DNA from: Paracoccaceae bacterium
GTDB lineage: Bacteria > Pseudomonadota > Alphaproteobacteria > Rhodospirillales > Rhodospirillaceae
Assembly: GCA_020446775.1 (NCBI GenBank)
Contig: JAGREB010000034.1
Coordinates: 1-39,259 of the forward strand
DNA: 39,259 nt
Direction of reading: 5' to 3'
The notes under the pieces were generated by a model. The model searched no databases and had not been told where the DNA came from. It saw nothing but the letters and a program-made list of their open reading frames with translations. The position numbers were made by a program, and so were the translations under genes. This document shows positions 1 through 6,942 of this stretch, in pieces. Position 1 is the first letter of the stretch. Every line of letters begins with the position of its first letter.

Positions 1-23
1 TTCGATCCCTTGTGCGCCCACCA
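1..23 (+). tRNA. 3' end of a tRNA gene (partial)
   Basis: The first 23 bases read as a tRNA 3' terminus: a T-loop TTCGATC, a T-stem half CCTTG, an acceptor half TGCGCCC, discriminator A and an encoded CCA. The rest of the tRNA lies left of the window, so the anticodon is not visible and the isotype cannot be named. The acceptor predicts a 5' end of GGGCGCA. Phages often integrate at tRNA 3' ends, so this may be an attachment-site half, but the matching copy is not in the window. Confidence 0.75.
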
Positions 24-182
24 TCAAAAGCCTTTTCTACCAGCCACTTTTTGGATTTCACCGCCCGACGCCATCCGGCAGTTATCGGCAAACGAAGGCG
101 GAACACGGCAACTCGATCCGGGGAAAATCCGGAGACAATTCCTCTGTTTCGTTCTCGTGATGTTCCGATGCATAATCGTCCC

Positions 183-566
183 ATGCACATCGTCGGCGCC
201 CCCACTCTCCGCTTCCTCGGCCGGAAAGACTTCCGGCGAATGCCGATCGCGGTGCTGACGCCGCGCGGGACCGTGCGGACCCGGAAACGGCCGGACCGCT
301 GGGGCCAGCAATACCAGGCGGGCGGCCCAGCGTCGTGGATCGCGCAGGGGTTTGTCACGGTCGGCCTGCATTGCATCGCCGGACGCTGCGGCCATTACAC
401 CAAAGTGAACCTGGCCGACCTGCCGCAGGATCTGCGATGGCGCGAAATCGGGCCGCGCCTGCTGTGCAGCGCCTGCGGCGCGGTCGGCGCCGTCAGCCTC
501 GAACCGCACTGGCACACCAACCCGACTCACAGGGCGCCGTTTCAAAAGGGCTGGCGTGGAAATTAA
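183..566 (+). CDS. Small putative zinc-binding protein, unknown function
   Basis: About 127 residues. The conserved-looking part is C-terminal: a CIAGRC pair and a CSAC pair about 30 residues apart could bind one zinc ion, linked by a segment rich in Leu, Arg and Trp. The N-terminal third is basic. The start is uncertain: ATGs at 168, 183 and 240 are all in frame and none has a strong ribosome binding site; 183 is a compromise. It is followed at once by another short plus-strand gene, and together they face the phage late operon. Whether they are host genes beside the tRNA or phage accessory genes cannot be decided from sequence. A nucleic-acid-binding role is only a guess from the paired cysteines. 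Confidence 0.55.
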   Translation: MHIVGAPTLRFLGRKDFRRMPIAVLTPRGTVRTRKRPDRWGQQYQAGGPASWIAQGFVTVGLHCIAGRCGHYTKVNLADLPQDLRWREIGPRLLCSACGAVGAVSLEPHWHTNPTHRAPFQKGWRGN

Positions 567-582
567 ATCGCGAGGACAGGCA

Positions 583-801
583 ATGCTCGGCAAGCTGTTC
601 AGTTTCCGTCAGCAGACCGTCGATCGAAAAACGATCGAGCACTTCACCCGCGTTTGCCACGACATGGGACTCGATCTGGATTACGCACGCAACGCCGACC
701 GCATCAAGGAACTGATCGAGCAGCCCGGCGACGGGCCGGAAGGCATCGAAGAACTGGCGCGACTGTTAGACCGGGACGATCCGAACAAAAGCAGGTTCTG
801 A
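583..801 (+). CDS. Short acidic helical protein, unknown function
   Basis: 72 residues starting with MLGKLFSFRQQ. The ATG at 583 is preferred to an upstream in-frame GTG at 556 because GAGG lies about eight bases before it. The protein is mostly charged helix, ending in a run rich in Asp, Glu, Arg and Lys. No domain is recognised. It starts 16 bases after the preceding plus-strand gene stops, so the two are probably cotranscribed, and it ends 12 bases from the converging end of the phage late operon. No obvious terminator separates the converging units. Confidence 0.55.
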   Translation: MLGKLFSFRQQTVDRKTIEHFTRVCHDMGLDLDYARNADRIKELIEQPGDGPEGIEELARLLDRDDPNKSRF

Positions 802-813
802 CCTTACCGGCCC

Positions 814-1299
814 TCACGCCGCCCGCGCACCGCGCGGCAGCGGCAGACCGAGATCCCGCTCCAGTTCCTCCTGCAACAGCGCCATGGCCCGCCAGGCCAG
901 CGCCGCGCTGTGCCGCACCTTGTGCGACACGCCCTCGATCACGATCACGTCGAAGCCGCCGCGCTCGGTGAGGTGGCGCATGATGCAGTCCGGATGATCG
1001 GCCGATTTGCCGCGCGCGTGGTGCATCGGCTCGCCCGGATTGTGCTTTTCGTTGCCGAGATACGAAATCCGCGCCACCTCGGCGCATGCGTCCGGAAAGT
1101 AATCGAGCAGCCCCGTCGCCATCGGAAAGGTCTTACGCATCGCGCTATCGCCATCGATCACGCGCTGCCGCGATGAAGTTTGCATTTTTTGCAAAGAACT
1201 CGACTCAGCCGCCACCCGCAAGGCGTCGAGCGCCTGGCGCCCTTCGGCCACCACGTCATTGGCGTGATTGCGCAGATCGTCATGATCCCACTTCGCCAT
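814..1299 (-). CDS. DUF5664-type dATP/dGTP diphosphohydrolase-like protein
   Basis: 161 residues. The central and C-terminal parts match the pattern of the phage family named dATP/dGTP diphosphohydrolase, N-terminal domain (DUF5664): LLDYFPDACAEVARISYLGN, then a HARGKSADHPDCIMRHL segment and a C-terminal VRHSAALAWRAMALLQEEL helix. Family members are thought to act on purine deoxynucleoside triphosphates in the cytoplasm and reshape the dNTP pool during phage DNA synthesis. The first 45 residues are low-similarity helix. It is the last gene of the late operon, four bases after the previous stop, which is an unusual place for a nucleotide-metabolism enzyme. A second candidate dNTP hydrolase sits at 35799-36131 in the early region. 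Family assignment is by remembered motif pattern, not by a search. Confidence 0.65.
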   Translation of the reverse strand: MAKWDHDDLRNHANDVVAEGRQALDALRVAAESSSLQKMQTSSRQRVIDGDSAMRKTFPMATGLLDYFPDACAEVARISYLGNEKHNPGEPMHHARGKSADHPDCIMRHLTERGGFDVIVIEGVSHKVRHSAALAWRAMALLQEELERDLGLPLPRGARAA

Positions 1300-1302
1300 A
1301 TC

Positions 1303-1539
1303 TCACCTGCCTTTCTTGTTCGCGCGTCGCGCCGCGGCCGTCAGCCGCCGGTCAATCCGCGTCCTGAATTGCACCCGGCCAGCACCGCGACCGCCGGGCA
1401 TCACCTTGAAATCGAGGACGTGCACCAGCGCGCAGCCGCAGCACGCATGGACAAAGCCGCGCATCGCCGGCTGCACCCATTCGCCCTCGTAAATCTGCTG
1501 ATAGGGCGCCGCCGGCGCCCGCTTGCCTTTCCGCACCAT
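1303..1539 (-). CDS. Small cysteine-containing phage protein, unknown function
   Basis: 78 residues, strongly basic at both ends. The middle holds a HACCGCALVHVLDFKV segment: three cysteines within four residues beside a beta-strand-like stretch. This suggests metal binding or a compact redox-sensitive fold, but no named domain is recognised. The ATG at 1539 lies four bases after the stop of the metallophosphoesterase gene, and the next gene begins four bases after its stop, so it is embedded in the late operon. Similar small proteins are common in alphaproteobacterial phages. No function is proposed. Confidence 0.6.
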   Translation of the reverse strand: MVRKGKRAPAAPYQQIYEGEWVQPAMRGFVHACCGCALVHVLDFKVMPGGRGAGRVQFRTRIDRRLTAAARRANKKGR

Positions 1540-1543
1540 GGCG

Positions 1544-2773
1544 TCACCGCAAGGCCGGAGGCGGGATATTGACGCGATAACGGCTGTCCTCGCCGGTGCG
1601 CTTGTGCAGCATGATCACCTGCAAGGCCTGCGCGTTGCGCCAGCCCCCGGCAAAGGCATGGCTGTCCTTCTCTGCGATGGTCGAGAACGATTCGACCCTG
1701 ACATCGCCGACCGTATCGAGCTTGTCCTTGTGAATATGCCCGAACAGAAACCAGTGATAAGCGGTCGCGCCCCACGCTTCCCGCTCGTCCACCGCCATCG
1801 CCATCGCCATCCGCGCCGGCGGCAGCTTGTCGCCATGGGCCGCGCCGATCAGCGTGGCGCCGAAGCGGCGATAATAGATGTCGGCCGGGAAACCGATCTG
1901 CACCCGCTTGTTGCGCTCATAGAAGCCGGCCAGCGCCAAGGCCAGCGCGCCGGCGGCCTCCGGATCGTGATTGCCCGGAATGTTGACCACCTCGACGCGC
2001 TCGTGCTTGGCGAGCACCATGTCGATGATCGAGCGGAACACCCGCACGCCGGCCTGCTGCACCTTGAACCATCGCCCATCGACATCGAGCTGATGTTTCG
2101 ATTTCGGCGTCACATTACGCTGATCGTTGGCATGATACCAGTCGCCGAGATTGACCAGCAGCGCCTCGCGCGCCCGATCGGCTTTAGCGACGATCGTTGA
2201 GGCGCAATCCAGCATGCGCTCGGTCGCGATCCTGAGATCATAATCGGCGCCGGTCTGCGGGTGCCACGACAGCATGCCGATATGCGGGTCGGCGATCGGA
2301 TAGACGGCGAGCAAGTCGCGCTCGACGCGGCGCGGCGCCGGCACAATCTTCGCCAGGCCGCGATAGGCCTCGAACTCGGCCTTGAGCGCGGCGATCAGTT
2401 CCGGCGCAGCGCTGTCGGTTTTCGTCTTGATCCACTGGTGCCGGATGCGCCCCTCGGAATCGACAAAGGCCGACACGCCTTTCAGCACCTGGCCCGCCGG
2501 CATCGCGAACGTCGGGCCGGATTCCTTGTGCTGCGTCACCCATTCTTTCTGCACGTTGCCGGCGTCGTCAAGCTGCGCCGAGGTGCGCTTGATCTCGTAG
2601 CCCGGCAGTACCGGCGCGAACCCCATCATGCCGCGCTCAGCAGCCCGCGCCAGCCGGTTATGAAGCGTGGTTTTCGACAAGCCGAGCGCGGCAGCCGCCT
2701 TGCGCTCGCTGCCATACAGTTCCTTCGCGCGGACGGCCGCGCGACATTGCTCGTCCGAAAGACGATCCGTCAT
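1544..2773 (-). CDS. HTH-metallophosphoesterase fusion protein
   Basis: 409 residues in two parts. Residues about 5-45 form a helix-turn-helix (GSERKAAAALGLSKTTLHNR) of the kind that reads DNA in phage regulators. Residues about 155-395 carry all calcineurin-type metallophosphoesterase motifs in order: ADPHIG, GDWYHAND, PGNHD, AAHGD and FGHIH. These residues bind two metal ions, so the protein probably hydrolyses a phosphodiester or phosphomonoester; the substrate is unknown. The link between them includes a beta-rich module of about 100 residues. The gene follows the lysis genes and precedes two small late genes. A site-directed nuclease or phosphatase on DNA, or use of the HTH for autoregulation, are both possible. 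Confidence 0.8.
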   Translation of the reverse strand: MTDRLSDEQCRAAVRAKELYGSERKAAAALGLSKTTLHNRLARAAERGMMGFAPVLPGYEIKRTSAQLDDAGNVQKEWVTQHKESGPTFAMPAGQVLKGVSAFVDSEGRIRHQWIKTKTDSAAPELIAALKAEFEAYRGLAKIVPAPRRVERDLLAVYPIADPHIGMLSWHPQTGADYDLRIATERMLDCASTIVAKADRAREALLVNLGDWYHANDQRNVTPKSKHQLDVDGRWFKVQQAGVRVFRSIIDMVLAKHERVEVVNIPGNHDPEAAGALALALAGFYERNKRVQIGFPADIYYRRFGATLIGAAHGDKLPPARMAMAMAVDEREAWGATAYHWFLFGHIHKDKLDTVGDVRVESFSTIAEKDSHAFAGGWRNAQALQVIMLHKRTGEDSRYRVNIPPPALR

Positions 2774-2807
2774 TCTTGTGATATCCTGAAAAACAAGCCG
2801 GCCGGCG

Positions 2808-3209
2808 TCAGCCCAGCCGGAATACGCGCAGCACGAAGGCTTTCAATTCGGCCCCGAACAAATGCAGCGCATAGGTGAGAATCCACAGCGCGCCGGCGCC
2901 GATCGAGGCCGCCAGGGCCACCTTTTTCATCAACTGATCGACGGCCCTCGACAGCACGGCGACGCGCGATTCCAGCGAAGTGGCGGCCTCGCCATCGAGC
3001 GCATCAAGGCGCCTGGCCAGCACCGGAATCTCGGCGGTCTGCGCCTGCAGCGTGGCCAGCGAGCCGCGAATTTCCTTGCGATACACCGCCGACGCGCGCC
3101 GATCGTTCTCCCGTTCGGCCTCGTTGCGCTCGTATTCGCGCAGGTGACGATCGAGCTTGCCGTCGATCTGGCCCAGCATCAACGCCAAGGCATGGCTGTC
3201 CTCGCCCAT
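2808..3209 (-). CDS. Coiled-coil protein with C-terminal membrane segment; holin-like candidate
   Basis: 133 residues. Residues about 10-90 are charged helix with heptad character, and residues about 97-118 are hydrophobic (ASIGAGALWILTYALHLFGA), followed by a short basic tail. This is the architecture of XhlA-type accessory lysis proteins, in which a coiled coil is held at the inner membrane by one C-terminal segment. It starts at the stop of Rz1 (TGATG overlap) inside the lysis cassette. No classical holin is recognised in the window, so this protein and the two-segment Rz are the holin candidates. The assignment rests on position and topology only. Confidence 0.6.
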   Translation of the reverse strand: MGEDSHALALMLGQIDGKLDRHLREYERNEAERENDRRASAVYRKEIRGSLATLQAQTAEIPVLARRLDALDGEAATSLESRVAVLSRAVDQLMKKVALAASIGAGALWILTYALHLFGAELKAFVLRVFRLG

Positions 3210-3517
3210 CAGCGCCCGCCCCGCGCGAATCTGTCGGCCTGCTTGTCCTCGCAGCGCCGCGTCGCGTCGAGCCGCCGGTTGGCCTTGTGAAAGGCGCCCT
3301 TGTACCGCGCGGCGATGTCGAAACCGTCATCGCCGACCCTGGCGCCCGGATCGGGCACCGGCCGCGCCAGGCGCTGACATTGGCGCGGCACCGTCACCTG
3401 TGTGGCGGCGCGCGGCTTGAGATCGTAAGCGGCCTCCTTAACGGATGGCGCGCAGCCGCCTAATGTCGTCAGCAGTAGCGCGCCGACAAGGGCAGGTTTT
3501 TGGATTGTCCGATGCAT
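3209..3517 (-). CDS. Rz1-like outer-membrane lipoprotein (o-spanin)
   Basis: 102 residues from the ATG at 3517, which lies inside the Rz gene in another frame. The N-terminus MHRTIQKPALVGALLLTTL is followed by a lipobox LGGC, so signal peptidase II should cleave before Cys and the mature protein would be lipid-anchored in the outer membrane. The mature part is short, basic and has further Cys residues. In gammaproteobacterial phages Rz1 pairs with Rz to fuse the inner and outer membranes at lysis. Overlap of about 80 bases with Rz, in a different frame, supports the assignment. A longer upstream start exists but would bury the signal peptide. Confidence 0.8.
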   Translation of the reverse strand: MHRTIQKPALVGALLLTTLGGCAPSVKEAAYDLKPRAATQVTVPRQCQRLARPVPDPGARVGDDGFDIAARYKGAFHKANRRLDATRRCEDKQADRFARGGR

Positions 3518-3887
3518 GCTTTTGGACCTCGGCATCATTGGTTTTGTTGTACCGGTCGAGCGCTTCAAGCTGCGCATCGACATCGGCTTTCATCTCGCGT
3601 CCGATCGCCGCCTCTGATCGCGCTTTCGCTTCCGCCGCGGCCACCTGCGCCTTGCGCCAGGCGGCGCGGGTGGTGTTGGTGCCGTGCAAATCGCCACCGA
3701 TCCAGCCGGCCGCGTAAATCAGAAACGCCCCGGCGATCCCGCCGACAATGATGCCGATCGGCGATCTCAGAAAATCGAGCGCAGCCTTCAAAAACAGCGC
3801 GAACGACGGCACGAACAGCGCCGTCGCCACGATTCCGCCGCCGGCCGTCACCAAGCCGGCCAGCGTCCACAACATCGATTGCAACAT
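3438..3887 (-). CDS. Rz-like inner-membrane spanin with two membrane segments
   Basis: 149 residues from ATG 3887, five bases after the muramidase stop; the open frame extends upstream but has only basic low-complexity shadow there. Two hydrophobic segments are seen, residues about 6-35 and 43-64, joined by a loop containing Lys and Arg (LKAALDFLRSP). The rest is a charged helix (AAAEAKARSEAAIGREMKAD) and a C-terminal CPCRRATADDIRRLRAI, a pattern seen in Rz-type proteins. Canonical Rz has a single N-terminal anchor. By the positive-inside rule both ends of this protein would face the periplasm, which keeps the spanin helix on the correct side. The extra segment could add a holin-like function. 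Confidence 0.75.
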   Translation of the reverse strand: MLQSMLWTLAGLVTAGGGIVATALFVPSFALFLKAALDFLRSPIGIIVGGIAGAFLIYAAGWIGGDLHGTNTTRAAWRKAQVAAAEAKARSEAAIGREMKADVDAQLEALDRYNKTNDAEVQKHASDNPKTCPCRRATADDIRRLRAIR

Positions 3888-3892
3888 CGCGA

Positions 3893-5104
3893 TCAACCCT
3901 CCGCGCCCGCATAAACGCCGGCGCGATAGTCGGCGACGTTCTGATTGACGATGCGGCGCGACAGCAGCCAGACCGCAACGCCGGCGCCGATCAGCACCAC
4001 CGCGGCCACAAGCGTGGCCGGATGGCCGAACAGAGGCGCGGCCAGATCGCAGAAAGACTCCCACACGCCCTTGGCCTGATGCACCTTGTCGAGGCCATCC
4101 TGTGCGGTGTCGAGCAGGCCCTCGTGCGACGCGGCGCCGCCGGCGAGGAAGAATGCGCCGATCACGCCCTTGGCCTTGCCGAGCAGGCCGCCGGCCTGCG
4201 CCGCCTTCACCACCTTGTCGCCGCCGGCCGCGAGATCGGCCGCCGTTGCCCGCTCACGCTCGATCGCCTGATCGACCGGCTCGGCGCTCCGCATCGCATC
4301 GCGCGTCGCCGCGTCATAGACGCCGGTCATCGGCAGGCCTTCATGACGCTGGAACGCGGTCAGAGCCGCCGAGGTGTTGCGGCCGGCGATGCCGTCCGGC
4401 CTGCCGACCATGGCATAGCCGAGCTTGCGCAGCTTGCGTTGCAGATCCTCGATCTCGGCGCGCGACAGGTCCGGCGCCACCTCGACGCGCGCGGCCGGGT
4501 TGGCCAGTTTGCGCGACCAGCGCTTGTAGGCACTGGCGAGCTTCACGTCGTAGCGGTTCGCGGCATAGCCGGCGCCGTTATAAACGCGCGCCACCCTGAC
4601 CCAATCGTGCCGGTTGAGCGGATCGATCAGCTTTGAACGGCGCAACTCGCGCACCATGCAGTCGATCTGGCCGGCCAGGTTGCCGGTCATGTGATCGACC
4701 ATGGCGCAGGCGTCGACAAAACCCAGTTCCTCGGCCAGGAATCCCATGGTCTGACCGACACCCCACGACGCCGAGCGGTTGGCGACCTCAGCATCGATCG
4801 CCCGCGCACGCGCGATCAGCGCCAGGCGCGCCGCCGAACTGCCCTGATCCTTGTACTGCGTCTTGCGCGACCATTTCGGAATCGCCAGGCCGGCTTTGGC
4901 GAACAACGCCTGCAGCCGCTTGGATTTCTTCGCCGCCTCGCGCCAGGCGACATGCCGCTCATAGAGCAGTTGCGGGGTGCGGCCGTCCCGCTCGAAGGTG
5001 ACGCCACGGGTCTCGGTTTCCACGATCGCGAGAAGCGCCGCCGGCTCGATTCCGTTGGTTTCGGCCGCAGCGATCAGCGCCTTGACCAGCGTTTCGGAAA
5101 TCAT
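3893..5104 (-). CDS. Muramidase endolysin with peptidoglycan-binding domain and C-terminal membrane segment
   Basis: 403 residues from ATG 5104, preferred because AAAGG lies seven bases upstream; an ATG at 5119 is also in frame. Residues about 1-190 match the N-acetylmuramidase family (DUF3380): ALLAIVETETRGVTFERDGR near the start, with candidate catalytic Glu, and SWGVGQTMGF later. Residues about 205-265 form a peptidoglycan-binding repeat (IEDLQRKLRKLGY, AALTAFQRHEGLP). A linker follows, and residues about 355-380 are strongly hydrophobic (LVAAVVLIGAGVAVWLLSRR). The enzyme should cut glycan strands. The C-terminal membrane segment is unusual for this family and may tether it until lysis. 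It is the first gene of the lysis cassette. Confidence 0.85.
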   Translation of the reverse strand: MISETLVKALIAAAETNGIEPAALLAIVETETRGVTFERDGRTPQLLYERHVAWREAAKKSKRLQALFAKAGLAIPKWSRKTQYKDQGSSAARLALIARARAIDAEVANRSASWGVGQTMGFLAEELGFVDACAMVDHMTGNLAGQIDCMVRELRRSKLIDPLNRHDWVRVARVYNGAGYAANRYDVKLASAYKRWSRKLANPAARVEVAPDLSRAEIEDLQRKLRKLGYAMVGRPDGIAGRNTSAALTAFQRHEGLPMTGVYDAATRDAMRSAEPVDQAIERERATAADLAAGGDKVVKAAQAGGLLGKAKGVIGAFFLAGGAASHEGLLDTAQDGLDKVHQAKGVWESFCDLAAPLFGHPATLVAAVVLIGAGVAVWLLSRRIVNQNVADYRAGVYAGAEG

Positions 5105-5175
5105 ACTGTTGCCTTTCATGCAGACACGCCGCCGCGGCGCCTCGATCGAGGGCGGATCGCGGCGCGACGCGCCAT

Positions 5176-5199
5176 GTGCAGGTTTAAGTGCAGATTTAA
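5176..5199. repeat. Tandem 12-base repeat between fibre and lysis genes
   Basis: GTGCAGGTTTAA (5176-5187) is followed at once by GTGCAGATTTAA (5188-5199), one mismatch. A small inverted pair GTTCG/CGAAC (5200-5215) adjoins it at the fibre stop codon. The 110-base gap separates the tail-fibre gene from the muramidase and may control lysis-gene expression, but no promoter is clear. Confidence 0.5.
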
Positions 5200-5214
5200 G
5201 TTCGACGCAGCGAA

Positions 5215-6405
5215 CTATTGGCTGCAATACTCGGTGATGATCACAATGCCGGCCTTGCCGCCTCCACCGATAGCGGATGCATTTGACGAGCTACTGTTTG
5301 AAGATGCGCCGCCGCCACCGGCGCCATACCCGTCAGCAGCGTAACCGGGCTGTGTAGAGCCGGCCGCGTTCCGCGCCAGCGCGCCGCCGCCGAATACGCT
5401 CGACGCGCCGCCGCCCCCCAGCGCGAGCGATCCGGCCGCCGTGGACCAAAACCCCGGATAGCCGGGACTGCCCGGCATCGCGAGATCGCCCGTGCCGGCA
5501 ACCGCCCCAGCGCCAGGGCCTCCGGATGCTGACGAACTGATGCCGCCGCCGCCGCCGCCGACGCACTCAATGTCCGCGAACAGCAGATTGGCATCGGGCT
5601 CGTACGTGCCGGAAGCGGTGAAGGTCCGCCGTCGCACAGCACCGACGACGCCCATGTTCACGGCGGCCGTTTGCTGCTGCACGGGGGATAGCGTCTGCGC
5701 CTGATCGAAGCGCACAGCGCCTTCAAGCTGGATGCCGGTCACCTGCGTCCCATCGACTGCCGGCAATCGTCCGGCCCCATCAAGCTGAACCACCTGGCCG
5801 GCCGATGTGCCGACATCGAGCGCGGCCGCGGTGCCGAGCGTCGGCTTACCGATCAGGTCCGCATACTCGATCGCCAGATTTGCGATGGCGAATGCCCGCT
5901 GCGTTGGCAAAAGACCCTGCGCCGCATCGACGCGAAGCCGGTTGCCGAGCGCCGTGGCAATCGTGGTGGCGAAGTTCGGATCGTCGCCTAGCGCCGCCGC
6001 CAGTTCCTGCAGGGTGTCGAGCGTCGCCGGCGAACTGCTGACGACGGCGGCGACGATCGCCTGCACAAATTCAGTGGTGGCAAGACGGGTCGAGTTATCG
6101 GTGAGCAGCGGCGTCACCGCGCGCGGCGCGTTGAGGAAATTGGGACTGTCGAGCGGCGCCGCTCCCAGCGCTTCCAGCAGCGCCGCGTAACTGGCGACCT
6201 TGAGCAGCGCCAAGCCGGCAGCCGTCAGTTCGGCGACGCCCGCCGATCCATCCTCCTTGAGGTAGGGGACACCCGGCACGGTCGCCAGCTTGTCCAACGC
6301 ACCGAGCATGCCGCTGATAACATGCTCGTCGTTCCAGTCGCTCGGCTGCACGCGGCCGGCGTCGTCACCATCCGCCTTTGGCGTGGTCTTCTTGTGCCTG
6401 ATCAT
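5215..6405 (-). CDS. Tail fibre / receptor-binding protein with glycine-rich tip
   Basis: 396 residues. The middle holds fibre-type motifs: a TPLLTDNSTRLATTEFVQ segment and TLQELAAALGDDPNFATTI, common in shafts of P2- and lambda-like side fibres. The C-terminal 110 residues are dominated by glycine runs (CVGGGGGG, LALGGGGAS, YGAGGGGASS, IGGGGKAG), the pattern of polyglycine adhesin tips in which short variable loops between glycine helices contact the receptor. It lies at the end of the tail module, after a DUF4376 gene and before lysis genes, as expected for an adsorption protein. Host range probably depends on the variable loops. The target receptor cannot be inferred. Confidence 0.85.
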   Translation of the reverse strand: MIRHKKTTPKADGDDAGRVQPSDWNDEHVISGMLGALDKLATVPGVPYLKEDGSAGVAELTAAGLALLKVASYAALLEALGAAPLDSPNFLNAPRAVTPLLTDNSTRLATTEFVQAIVAAVVSSSPATLDTLQELAAALGDDPNFATTIATALGNRLRVDAAQGLLPTQRAFAIANLAIEYADLIGKPTLGTAAALDVGTSAGQVVQLDGAGRLPAVDGTQVTGIQLEGAVRFDQAQTLSPVQQQTAAVNMGVVGAVRRRTFTASGTYEPDANLLFADIECVGGGGGGISSSASGGPGAGAVAGTGDLAMPGSPGYPGFWSTAAGSLALGGGGASSVFGGGALARNAAGSTQPGYAADGYGAGGGGASSNSSSSNASAIGGGGKAGIVIITEYCSQ

Positions 6406-6417
6406 GTTTTGCCTTTG

Positions 6418-6942
6418 TCAGACGCCGGCGAAGGCCGCGTCGATTTCTGCCACAGACGTGATCGCGCCGGCGGCAATCTGCGCCAACACGAAGGCCTCCT
6501 TGTCGAAACACGCCTGCACATGCGCGCCCACAGCATCGGCGATCGCCTTCACCTGATCCGCCGTCAGCGACACGAAACCGCCGGCCGTCTTGTAGCTGAT
6601 GACCTTGTCGAGATTGACGGTCACATAGTTGAACGCGCCGCTGGTCATCGCCTGACTTCCGCGGTCGGTTGCGATCGTCGCGCCGTTGATGACGACGCCG
6701 CCGGTTTCCTTGCGAAAACGGCAGTCCGCCGCGTACACGTCGAGCATGCCGGCCGGAAAGCTGTCGGCGAACACCTGCGCCAGCTCGGCGACGCTGTTGA
6801 TCTCCTGCACGCCATGGCCGGCGGCAGTGAAGGCCTGCAGGTCCGGATCGTCGGCATTGACGAAGCGCGCCCTGGCGCTCGACCACGCGCGCGAGCGATC
6901 GCCGCCGACAAACCAGTACCAGTCCGCAATGTCGAACATCAT
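6418..6942 (-). CDS. DUF4376-type tail-associated protein
   Basis: 174 residues. The C-terminal half follows the DUF4376 pattern found in tail-fibre-associated proteins: a CRFRKETGGVVINGATIATD strand region, then TAGGFVSLTADQVKAIADAV and a helix ending HVQACFDKEAFVLAQI. The N-terminus (MMFDIADWYWFVGG) resembles the start of short fibre-assembly proteins. It overlaps the upstream beta-helix-like gene by four bases (ATGA), implying translational coupling, and precedes the fibre gene by 12 bases. A role in fibre folding or attachment is likely by position and family, but no biochemical activity is known for DUF4376. Confidence 0.75.
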   Translation of the reverse strand: MMFDIADWYWFVGGDRSRAWSSARARFVNADDPDLQAFTAAGHGVQEINSVAELAQVFADSFPAGMLDVYAADCRFRKETGGVVINGATIATDRGSQAMTSGAFNYVTVNLDKVISYKTAGGFVSLTADQVKAIADAVGAHVQACFDKEAFVLAQIAAGAITSVAEIDAAFAGV

